This document shows, in pieces, positions 1-5,468 of a DNA stretch of 5,919 nucleotides. The notes beneath the pieces were generated by a model. It made no database searches and had not been told where the DNA came from. It saw nothing but the letters and a program-made list of their open reading frames with translations. How positions within the stretch are numbered: position 1 is the first letter of the stretch; every line of letters starts with the position of its first letter. The position numbers and the translations under genes were made by a program. The DNA is taken from contig VGIE01000159.1 of the NCBI GenBank assembly GCA_016867955.1, positions 1 to 5,919 on the forward strand, in the 5' to 3' direction. The DNA is from Betaproteobacteria bacterium (GTDB taxonomy: Bacteria; Pseudomonadota; Gammaproteobacteria; Burkholderiales; SG8-39).

Positions 1-125
1 CAACAAGCGAAGCGCGTTGCACCGGAAGGGTCGTGCCCGGCTTTGAAAGGTTTCGCCGGTCGGCGAGTTACTTTTCTCACTTCGCCAAGAAAAGTAACCA
101 AAAGAAGGCGACCCCGGAGGTGACG

Positions 126-160
126 GTTTCGGCACTCAGTTTCCAACTGATTGCCGAAAC
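126..160. repeat. Hairpin within the nested element (15 paired bases)
   Basis: GTTTCGGCA (126-134) pairs with TGCCGAAAC (152-160), and TCAGTT (136-141) pairs with AACTGA (145-150). There is one C/T mismatch between the two stems and a 3-nt loop. This hairpin lies only on the left side of the element; the matching position on the right holds a smaller hairpin, GTCGCC-GCA-GGCGAC (285-299). Confidence 0.75.
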
Positions 161-325
161 TTCCCTGCGATGCTCGCGGGCTTCGGCGGCTGCGGAACTC
201 GCCCTCTTCGAGGACTGTTTGAGCAGGCCGCGTTAGCGGACTGCGAGTTCCGCAGCCGCCAAGCGTTGCGAGCAGCGCAGGGTAGTCGCCGCAGGCGACC
301 GGTGCATGGGGTGTGCTTCTCTTTG

Positions 326-359
326 GTTACTTTCTCTTGCACAAGCAAGAGAAAGTAAC
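326..359. repeat. Perfect 15-bp hairpin at the gene-proximal end of the nested element
   Basis: GTTACTTTCTCTTGC (326-340) and GCAAGAGAAAGTAAC (345-359) are perfect reverse complements around a 4-nt ACAA loop. A second small hairpin, TCGCC-GTCA-GGCGA (360-373), abuts it. There is no T-run on either side, so it does not look like an ordinary intrinsic terminator. It sits 64 bases before the start codon of the SnoaL_4 gene and could lie in its leader or block read-through into it. Confidence 0.8.
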
Positions 360-423
360 TCGCCGTCAGGCGAAAAGTGCTTTATGGACATCACGGAAGT
401 TCAAACTCAGAAGGAGCAGAACC

Positions 424-933
424 ATGATCCATCCCACCATCAACAACCAGTACCTCCTCGACTACGCCGCCATCCGCGACGTGCAGGAGCGCTACTTCAT
501 GGCCGTGGACCGCGGCGACGTGGCGGGCGTGCGTGAGTGCTTCACCAGCGACGTGCACGCCGCCTATCACATGAAGCCGGTGATGCTCGGGCTGGACGCC
601 ATGATGGACCAGACCATCCTGCCGTTCTTCGGGCGCCTGAAGACGGCCGAGGTGAAGGTATCCACCCATTTCATGGGCAACTTCCGCATCGAGCGGCTCG
701 AGGGCGACACGGCGGAATGCGAGGCCTATGCGATCGCCACGCACGTGCTGCCCGACCCGGAGGGCCAGTCGCACAGCCGGCTGCGCACCATCAGCCTGCG
801 CTACCTCGATCGCCTCGCGCGCACCGGCGCGGGCTGGAAGATCAGCAAGCGTGTTCAGACGCTGGACTGGGCCTGCGAGCTCCCCGGCACCAATGCCACG
901 CCAATGGCGCAGCGGGTGATGTCGCTGAAGTAG
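424..933 (+). CDS. SnoaL_4 / NTF2-like domain protein
   Basis: A 169-residue protein with the cone-shaped SnoaL_4 fold expected of small cytoplasmic enzymes such as dehydratases, isomerases, or partners of ring-hydroxylating dioxygenases. Visible family marks are the N-terminal helix with I17, Y24, D29 and D32 (about 14-45), the THFMGNFRIE stretch at 81-90 with H82 and N86, and a C-terminal strand pair with RYLDRL (126-131), GWKI (137-140) and DW (148-149). The length is usual for the family. The start at 424 is chosen because AAGGAG lies at 411-416, seven bases upstream; the frame is open further upstream, but that extension runs into the palindromic element and has no ribosome site. The gene is monocistronic here and converges on the Bug gene. 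The fold is well supported; the substrate is unknown, and scytalone-dehydratase-like, dehydrochlorinase-like or aromatic-dioxygenase-subunit roles are all possible. Confidence 0.85.
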   Translation: MIHPTINNQYLLDYAAIRDVQERYFMAVDRGDVAGVRECFTSDVHAAYHMKPVMLGLDAMMDQTILPFFGRLKTAEVKVSTHFMGNFRIERLEGDTAECEAYAIATHVLPDPEGQSHSRLRTISLRYLDRLARTGAGWKISKRVQTLDWACELPGTNATPMAQRVMSLK

Positions 934-934
934 T

Positions 935-955
935 GCAGCGACGGACCGGCGCTGC
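935..955. terminator. Possible bidirectional terminator hairpin between convergent genes
   Basis: GCAGCG (935-940) and CGCTGC (950-955) form a 6-bp stem with a 9-nt loop inside the 34-bp gap between the stop codons of the SnoaL_4 and Bug genes. There is no flanking T-run on either strand, so termination is inferred from position only. Confidence 0.25.
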
Positions 956-967
956 GGCGTTCGGGTG

Positions 968-1984
968 CTATTCGAGTTTCGCGCCGGAGTCGCTGGCGAT
1001 CCTGCCCCAGCGCTTCACTTCGTCGCTGAAGAAACGCCCGAACTGCTCGGGCGTCAGCGTCGGCACTTCGGAGCCGTTGTTGAGCCAGACCTGCTTGAGC
1101 TCGGGCGTGTTCATCGCCCGCAGCAGTTCGGCATGGATGCGGTCGTTGACGGCCTTCGGCGTCCCCTTGAGCACCCACATCGCGTACCAGGTCGACACTT
1201 CATAGCCGGGCAGCCCGGATTCGGCGGCGGTCGGCACGTTGGGAAAGGCCGGCGAGCGCCGCGGGGCGGCCACCGCGATGGCCTTGATGCGCCCGCCGCG
1301 GATATGCGCCGCGGAGGAGCCCAAGCCGTCGAAGAGCAGGTCGATCTAGCCGCCGATCAGGTCCTGCAGCGCGGGGCCGGCGCCCTTGTAGGGCACGTGC
1401 GTGATCGCAGTCTTCGAGATCTGCTTGAAGAGTTCGCCCGCGAGGTGGTGGGACGTGCCAGCGCCGGCCGAGCCATAGTTGGCCCTTCCCGGGTTGGCGC
1501 GCAGGTAGTCGATCAGGCTCTTCAGGTCATCGGCGGCGATGTTCTTCGGATTGGCGACGATGACCTGCGGTGGCGTGGCGAGCAGCGCCGTGGGGATGAA
1601 ATCCCGCTCCATGTCGTAGTCGAGCTTCGGATACATGGCCAGCGCGATGGCGTGGTGCGCCGCGCCCATGAACAGGGTATAGCCGTCGCCTGCGGCCTTG
1701 GCGGCGAAGGAGGCGCCAATGGTGCCGCCGGCGCCGCCGCGGTTGTCGATCACGAAGGTCTGCCCGAGCTGCTTGGTCAGGTGCGCGGCCAGCGGGCGCG
1801 CAAAGGCGTCGGTGCCGCCGCCCGGCGGGAACGGCACGACGATGGTCACCGACCGGGCGGGCCAGGCCTGCGCCATGGCAACGCCAGGCAGCAGGCAAGC
1901 GGCCAGGGCAAGCGTCACGGACAGGATCGGGCCGCCGCGCTCGCGCGCGGTGCGGCCGGAGTCGGCGGGGGGATGGGGTTGCAT
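968..1984 (-). pseudogene. Bug/TctC-family tripartite tricarboxylate solute-binding protein, interrupted by in-frame TAG
   Basis: Bug proteins are secreted periplasmic receptors that bind carboxylates and other small solutes, sometimes feeding TctAB transporters. Read from 1984, the frame gives 212 residues, a TAG at codon 213 (1348-1346), then 125 more in the same frame, 338 codons in all, slightly above the usual 320-330. Family marks: a signal peptide at about 19-38 ending AMA before QAWP, VPFPPGGGTD (50-59), DNRGGAGGTIG (80-90), YGSAGAGTSHH (170-180), and VPYKGAGPALQDLIGG just before the stop. After it come DLLFDGLGSSAAHI and VPTAAESGLPGYEV, equally typical. Homologues usually carry Q at the stop position (GGQ.D/V), so CAG to TAG is the simplest explanation. 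No other lesion is seen, so the mutation is recent, suppressed, or a sequence error. The start at 1984 has GAGGAG eight bases upstream; an ATG at 1990 is too close to it. No TctA/TctB genes are adjacent. Confidence 0.88.
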
Positions 1985-1992
1985 GGTCATTT

Positions 1993-1998
1993 CTCCTC
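1993..1998 (-). promoter_or_regulatory. Ribosome binding site deciding the Bug gene start
   Basis: GAGGAG on the minus strand lies 8 nt before the ATG at 1984 and only 2 nt before the ATG at 1990, so the inner ATG (MQPH) is preferred over MTMQPH. Confidence 0.6.
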
Positions 1999-2030
1999 GA
2001 AGACACCCTGCGCGCTCGCAGGTGCAGGAG

Positions 2031-2036
2031 ATTATA
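2031..2036 (-). promoter_or_regulatory. Perfect TATAAT -10 box for the Bug gene
   Basis: On the minus strand the sequence reads TATAAT, 46 bases before the chosen start codon, leaving a leader of about 40 nt. No good -35 hexamer lies 16-18 bp upstream (around 2053-2059 the minus strand reads CCAGCC), so this would need an activator or be a weak sigma-70 promoter. An inverted pair GCAGTG/CACTGC (2071-2076, 2088-2093) and the palindrome GTCGGCCGAC (2094-2103) lie just upstream and could be regulator sites. Confidence 0.45.
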
Positions 2037-2158
2037 CGCAGCGATGGCCGACGGGCTGGAAACGAAGCAGGCAGTGTGCGATGACGGCACTGCGTCGGCC
2101 GACAGCGCGTCTGCTGCGCACCGGTGGCAAATTCAAGCTGCGTCTTGTGGATTGACAG

Positions 2159-2164
2159 GATAAT
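2159..2164 (+). promoter_or_regulatory. Candidate -10 box (GATAAT) for the AsmA-like gene
   Basis: GATAAT differs from the consensus by one base and lies 53 bases before the ATG at 2218. The matching -35 position (about 2136-2141, AGCTGC) is poor. A TTGACA at 2152-2157 sits almost next to the GATAAT and cannot act as its -35, while 17 bp downstream of it there is no -10. Weak evidence only. Confidence 0.22.
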
Positions 2165-2205
2165 GGCGGCCGGCGCCGGGCTCGAGGCACGTGACCGGCC
2201 TGAAC

Positions 2206-2210
2206 GGGAG
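2206..2210 (+). promoter_or_regulatory. Ribosome binding site deciding the AsmA-like start
   Basis: GGGAG lies 7 nt before the ATG at 2218 but only 1 nt before the in-frame ATG at 2212, so MKKIVF is preferred over MAMKKIVF. Confidence 0.55.
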
Positions 2211-2217
2211 AATGGCA

Positions 2218-2946
2218 ATGAAGAAGATCGTCTTCTCGGTGCTGGCGCTGCTGATCGTCGTCGTGGTGGCGGCCGGCGTGTGGCTTTATTCATCGCTCGA
2301 CTCGCTGGTGAAGGATGCCATCGAGGCTTACATGCCCGACATGACGCAGACGCGGGTGAAGGTGGCGGGCGTGAAGCTGTCGCCCACCGAGGGCGCGGGG
2401 CGGATCACCGGGCTCTTCATCGGCAACCCCAGGGGCTTCAAGACCGAGCATGCGTTGAAGGCCGCCTCCATCGAGCTGGGGGTCGATCCGGCCAGCCTGA
2501 CGCGCGACGTGGTGGTGATCCGCAAGGTGGTGGTGCTGGCCGCCGACATCAACTACGAGACCTCGGAAGCCGGCAGCAATTTCGATGTCATCTAGAAGAA
2601 CGTCGACGCCTACGTGGCGAAGACCATCGGCAAGACACCCGAAAAGGACAAGGGGCCGGGCAAGAGGCTCATCATCGAATCGCTGTCGATCCGCGACGCC
2701 AGGGTCAGCTACGCTCCCGCGCTGCTGCAGGGCAGGTCGCTGACGCTGTCGCTGCCCAGCATCGAGCTGCGCAACATCGGTAAGTCCAAGCGCGGCGTCA
2801 CGGCGGGCGAGATGGCCGCCGAGATCGCCGGCGCACTCAAGACCCAGGTCACGAACGCGGTGACGCAGTCCATCAGGAACGCCGGCCAGGGGATCGGAGA
2901 TGCCGCCAAGGGCGTGCGTGACAAGGTGAAGAGGCTGTTCAAGTAG
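2218..2946 (+). pseudogene. AsmA-like membrane-anchored protein, interrupted by in-frame TAG
   Basis: Probably an inner-membrane-anchored periplasmic protein related to the AsmA/DUF748 group, whose members affect envelope structure; the exact role of this short form is unknown to me. Read from 2218 it gives 125 residues, a TAG at codon 126 (2593-2595), then 116 more in the same frame, 242 codons in all. Residues 4-22 are one hydrophobic segment after MKK, serving as anchor or uncleaved signal. The soluble part has the AsmA-like pattern: GRITGLFIGNPRGF (about 61-74), IELGVDPASL, VVVIRKVVV, then GSNFDVI directly before the stop and KNVDAYV after it. The C-terminal part is helix-prone with a basic end (RDKVKRLFK). 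Homologues as I remember them carry a glutamine in the NxDxIQ(K/R)N motif, so CAG to TAG is likely. GTG at 2614 could restart translation in frame but has no ribosome site. The gene stands 98 bp upstream of the CoA-transferase gene and probably is not part of that operon. Confidence 0.75.
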
Positions 2947-2960
2947 GTCGGCGCCGCCGC

Positions 2961-3011
2961 GCGAATTCGCTGCGCTACACTTGGCCGGATGCGCTGCGCA
3001 GATCGCAGCGC
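2961..3011 (+). promoter_or_regulatory. Palindrome, candidate -10 and leader hairpin ahead of the CoA-transferase gene
   Basis: In the 98-bp spacer, a perfect 10-bp palindrome GCGAATTCGC (2961-2970) is followed by TACACT (2976-2981), a 4-of-6 match to the -10 consensus without a recognisable -35. Then comes a perfect inverted repeat GCGCTGCG (2991-2998) and CGCAGCGC (3004-3011) around a 5-nt loop. Transcription starting near 2988 would place the hairpin at the very 5' end of the mRNA, where it could be an operator or stabilise the leader. Alternatively the hairpin ends the upstream transcript, but it lacks an adjacent T-run. Confidence 0.35.
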
Positions 3012-3044
3012 CGAACCCGTCGCAGTTTTCCAGGAGAAGTCAGC

Positions 3045-4241
3045 ATGGCAGGCCCCCTCGCCGGCGTGAAAGTGCTGGACCTGACTACGGTGTTCATGGG
3101 CCCGCTTGCCACTATGGCGATGGCGGACATCGGCGCCGACATCATCAAGGTCGAGTCGCTCGATGGCGACATGATGCGTTACATCGGCCCGCACAAGCAC
3201 CGCGACATGAGCGCGCTGTACCTGGGGCTGAACAGCAACAAGCGCAGCATCGCGCTCGATCTAAAGCACCCCGAGGGCCGCGCTGCGCTGCTGAAGCTGG
3301 TCGAGACGGCCGACGTGCTGCTCTACAACATCCGGCCGGCCTCCATGGCGCGGCTCGATCTCGGTTACGCCGCGGTGCGCGCCGCCAATTCGAAGATCAT
3401 CTACTGCGGCTGCTACGGTTTTGGCGAAGAGGGGCCGTACGCAGGCAAGCCCGCCTACGACGACCTCATCCAGGGCGCCTCGGGCGTGGGCTGGCTCACC
3501 GGGCAGATGATGGGCAAGCCCGGCTATTCGGCCTTCGCGCTCGCCGACCACCTCACCGGCATGAGCGTGGTGTACTGCGTGATTGCCGCGCTCTATCACC
3601 GGGCAAGAACCGGCGAGGGCCAGTCCATTGAAGTGCCCATGTTCGAGTCCATGACGCGCGCCATCATGTCGCACCACCTGTGGGGCCGGCAGTTCGAGCC
3701 GCCGCTCTCCGGCCCGGGCTACCCGCGACAACTGGCGTCCAACCGCAAGCCCTACAGTACGAAGGACGGCTACCTGTGCACGGTGATCATCACCGACCTG
3801 CACTGGTCGCGCTTCTTCACCATGGCGGGCTGCCCCGAGCACATCGCCGATCCGCGCTTCAAGGACACCTCCAGCCGCGCCGATAACGTGGAGGCGCTCT
3901 ACCAGTTGCTCGAGGACATCCTCGCTTCGCGCACGCTCGCCGAGTGGATGCCGCTGTTCGAGAAGAACGACATCCCGGCACTGCCGATGAAGTCGCTTGA
4001 CGATCTGCTCGACGATCCTCATCTCAACGCGGTAGGGCTCTTCGATCGCAGGGTCCATCCCACCGAAGGGCCGCTCGTCTCCCTGCACGAACCGACGAAC
4101 TGGTCCGCTTCCAAACCGGACCGCAATCGCCGCCACGCGCCCAACCTCGGCGAGCATACCGCTGAAGTGTTGCGCGAGGCGGGCATGCCGCAGGGCGAGA
4201 TCGACGCGCTACTGGCGCGCGGCGCCGCGGCGCAGAAATAG
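3045..4241 (+). CDS. CaiB/BaiF family (class III) CoA-transferase
   Basis: A 398-residue cytoplasmic enzyme of the formyl-CoA/carnitinyl-CoA transferase family, which moves CoA between carboxylic acids through an enzyme-aspartyl anhydride. The N-terminal LAGVKVLDLT (5-14) with GPLATMAMADIGADIIKVE (19-37), the NSNKRSIALDLKHPEG motif (63-78) and the YGFGEEGPYAGKPAYD segment (124-139) are standard for the family. The catalytic aspartate is most probably D168 in FALADHLTGM, matching Asp169 of formyl-CoA transferase. The length is usual (about 390-430). AGGAGA at 3032-3037 lies seven bases before the ATG. It is the first gene of a probable operon with the LLM oxidoreductase, 22 bp downstream. The substrate cannot be deduced; the family covers formate/oxalate, succinate with aromatic or branched acids, and bile-acid or terpenoid acids. 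Intact, with no frame problems. Confidence 0.95.
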   Translation: MAGPLAGVKVLDLTTVFMGPLATMAMADIGADIIKVESLDGDMMRYIGPHKHRDMSALYLGLNSNKRSIALDLKHPEGRAALLKLVETADVLLYNIRPASMARLDLGYAAVRAANSKIIYCGCYGFGEEGPYAGKPAYDDLIQGASGVGWLTGQMMGKPGYSAFALADHLTGMSVVYCVIAALYHRARTGEGQSIEVPMFESMTRAIMSHHLWGRQFEPPLSGPGYPRQLASNRKPYSTKDGYLCTVIITDLHWSRFFTMAGCPEHIADPRFKDTSSRADNVEALYQLLEDILASRTLAEWMPLFEKNDIPALPMKSLDDLLDDPHLNAVGLFDRRVHPTEGPLVSLHEPTNWSASKPDRNRRHAPNLGEHTAEVLREAGMPQGEIDALLARGAAAQK

Positions 4242-4263
4242 AGACGACCGCGAGGAGAGCACC

Positions 4264-5223
4264 ATGGAATTCGGAATCAAGCTGGCCAACTGCGAGCGCC
4301 TGCCACTCGCCGAGGGCGTGGGAACGATGGCGGCGGTGGCGGAGAAGTTCGGCTACGACTCGGTGTGGGTGGCCGACCACGTCGTCATCCCCAGCGACCT
4401 GACCATGGACGCGGCGCATGCGGCCAACAACGAGTTCCTGCACAAGCAGAACGCCGACGCGCTGATGAGCCTGGCCTATGTGGCGGGCATGACCCGGCGT
4501 GTCAGGCTCGGCACCTCGGTGATGGTGCTGCCGCTGCGGAACCCACTGCTCGCTGCCAAGATGCTGGCGACGCTGGACGACCTCTCGGGCGGGCGCGCCA
4601 TCCTCGGCGCCGGTATCGGCTGGATGGCCGAGGAGTTCGGCCGCCTGCAGGCACCGGCATTCAACAAGCGCGGCAAGGTGGCCGACGAGTGGATTCGGAT
4701 CATGCGTACCTGCTGGACCGCCAGGCGCCCGGAGTTCGCGGGCGAGCACTATGCCTTCGGGCCCATCCACTTCTCGCCGCAGCCAAAGCAGCCGATCCCG
4801 ATCTGGGTCGGCGGCAACAGCGAGGCGGCGCTGCGCCGCGCTGGGCGCCTCGGCGACGGCTGGCTGGGCACGCGCGTGGGCGCGGCCGAGATTGCGCCCG
4901 CCCTCGCGCACATCCGCGCCGCGGCCGAAGCCGCCGGACGCGACCCGGCGAAGCTGACCATCGCCGTCGGTCTCGAAGCCGACATCCTCGCCCCCGGCAC
5001 GGCCAAGCCCACCGCGGGCCTGTTCGCGCCGCCCGAGAAGGGCCTCATCGGCACCGTCGGCGAGATCACCGACCGCGTCGGCACGCTGCAGGAGGTCGGC
5101 GTGCACTGCATCGAGCTGCGTTTCCGCACCGCGCGCGATGCGAAGATCACCACCATCGCGCCGACGCTGGAGGCGATGCAGTGCTTTGCGGAGGATGTGA
5201 TGAAGGGATTCAGGAAGGGGTAG
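4264..5223 (+). CDS. LLM-class (luciferase-like) flavin/F420 oxidoreductase, TIGR03619-like
   Basis: A 319-residue TIM-barrel protein of the bacterial luciferase superfamily, closest by pattern to the TIGR03619 (Rv2161c-type) group annotated as F420-dependent. Marks in order: strand 1 FGIKLAN (3-9), the AEKFGYDSVWVADHVVIPSD block (26-45), the RLGTSVMVLPLRNPLLAAK strand and loop (81-99), LDDLSGGRAILGAGIGWMAEEF (104-125, the classic SGGR..LG.G.GW motif), RGKVADEWI (136-144), and FSPQPKQPIPIWVGGNSEAAL (170-190) followed by GRLGDGW (194-200), which carries cofactor phosphate-binding residues in the superfamily. GAGGAG (4252-4257) precedes the ATG by six bases. The 22-bp gap after the CoA-transferase gene suggests co-transcription and a shared pathway, perhaps oxidation of the acyl-CoA formed. 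Betaproteobacteria generally are not known for F420, so FMN is a real alternative cofactor; the label should not be taken literally. Confidence 0.92.
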   Translation: MEFGIKLANCERLPLAEGVGTMAAVAEKFGYDSVWVADHVVIPSDLTMDAAHAANNEFLHKQNADALMSLAYVAGMTRRVRLGTSVMVLPLRNPLLAAKMLATLDDLSGGRAILGAGIGWMAEEFGRLQAPAFNKRGKVADEWIRIMRTCWTARRPEFAGEHYAFGPIHFSPQPKQPIPIWVGGNSEAALRRAGRLGDGWLGTRVGAAEIAPALAHIRAAAEAAGRDPAKLTIAVGLEADILAPGTAKPTAGLFAPPEKGLIGTVGEITDRVGTLQEVGVHCIELRFRTARDAKITTIAPTLEAMQCFAEDVMKGFRKG

Positions 5224-5300
5224 CGCTGCTCAAATCATGACAGAATGTAGATAAAAAACGCAACCATCCTGAGTAAACGATATATATACTGACATTGATG
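5224..5300. other. AT-rich patch in the spacer after the LLM gene
   Basis: This stretch is strikingly AT-rich beside its GC-rich surroundings, with an A-run (5253-5258, AAAAAA) and an alternating TATATATA (5281-5288). TACAT-like and TATACT (5285-5290) sequences could act as -10 boxes, but no convincing -35 is paired with them. AACGCAACCA (5257-5266) is repeated inverted at 5320-5329, 10 bp perfect with a 53-nt interval. No gene or terminator is supported; it may be a promoter region for the VOC gene or the scar of an insertion. Confidence 0.45.
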
Positions 5301-5468
5301 TCCGGTGCGACCAGGCGGTTGGTTGCGTTCGCCGCGGTACTCGGCGGCACCGGAGCGGCATTCTGGCATCATTTGTCCGCTGATTCCCCTGGCATGCCGC
5401 CGATGCCAACCCTTTCACCTCGGGCCGCCCGGAGGATGTTTCGTCGATGCTCGATCACACGGGTCTGA
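5298..5468 (+). CDS. Possible small membrane or secreted peptide ORF (56 aa)
   Basis: An ATG at 5298 opens a 56-codon frame ending in TGA at 5466-5468, overlapping the first 22 bases of the VOC gene in another frame. The N-terminus, MSGATRRLVAFAAVLGG followed by TGAAFW, looks like a short signal or membrane segment after two arginines, and the tail is rich in proline and arginine. No clear ribosome site precedes it, since the upstream sequence is the AT-rich patch. I recognise no family. It could be a real overlapping small gene, the remnant of a larger secreted protein, or chance; I lean slightly to chance. Confidence 0.2.
   Translation: MSGATRRLVAFAAVLGGTGAAFWHHLSADSPGMPPMPTLSPRAARRMFRRCSITRV

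Larger units (their letters stand above)
51..375. repeat. Nested inverted-repeat intergenic element
   Basis: A non-coding block made of hairpins placed nearly symmetrically. The outer arms match each other inverted: 62-74 (GGCGAGTTACTTT) is the exact reverse complement of 352-364, and 91-102 of 322-333. The inner arms are a perfect 18-bp inverted pair, 185-202 (GGCGGCTGCGGAACTCGC) with 243-260, extended by 163-177 against 268-282 (14 of 15). Local hairpins lie at 53-66, 67-98, 126-160, 203-213, 228-239, 285-299, 326-359 and 360-373. Short open frames cross the block on both strands, but they follow the palindromes and have no family resemblance, so I do not call them genes. From memory, similar sequences (GTTACTTTC..GAAAGTAAC next to GGCGA motifs) recur between genes in Burkholderiales and Xanthomonadaceae; I know of no settled name or function. 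A 5-bp GCTTT occurs on both flanks (40-44, 379-383), too short to prove a target duplication. Confidence 0.8.

Noticed and set aside
33..358. Three short overlapping open frames on both strands before the SnoaL_4 gene
   Set aside because: They lie across the palindromic element, have low-complexity arginine/serine/alanine-rich products, no ribosome sites and no family resemblance.
313..423. N-terminal extension of the SnoaL_4 gene to an upstream alternative start
   Set aside because: The extra 37 residues are encoded by the hairpin of the palindromic element, and the good ribosome site at 411-416 points to 424.
968..1324. Treating the C-terminal Bug fragment as a separate gene
   Set aside because: The codon taken as a start is an internal TTG in the conserved DGLGSSAAH motif without a ribosome site; it is the downstream half of the interrupted gene.
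965..2155. A 396-codon plus-strand open frame opposite the Bug gene
   Set aside because: It is a GC-rich antisense shadow: its product is Gly/Arg/Ala-rich with no motifs, while the minus strand carries clear Bug family motifs.
2614..2946. Treating the C-terminal AsmA-like fragment as a separate gene
   Set aside because: The start would be an internal GTG seven codons after the TAG without a ribosome site, and the sequence continues the same domain.
3261..4157. A 298-codon minus-strand open frame inside the CoA-transferase gene
   Set aside because: Antisense shadow of a strongly conserved coding sequence; no motifs of its own.
4024..5106. A 360-codon minus-strand open frame across the end of the CoA-transferase and most of the LLM gene
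   Set aside because: It spans two well-supported genes on the opposite strand and its product is Arg/Gly/His-rich without recognisable domains.
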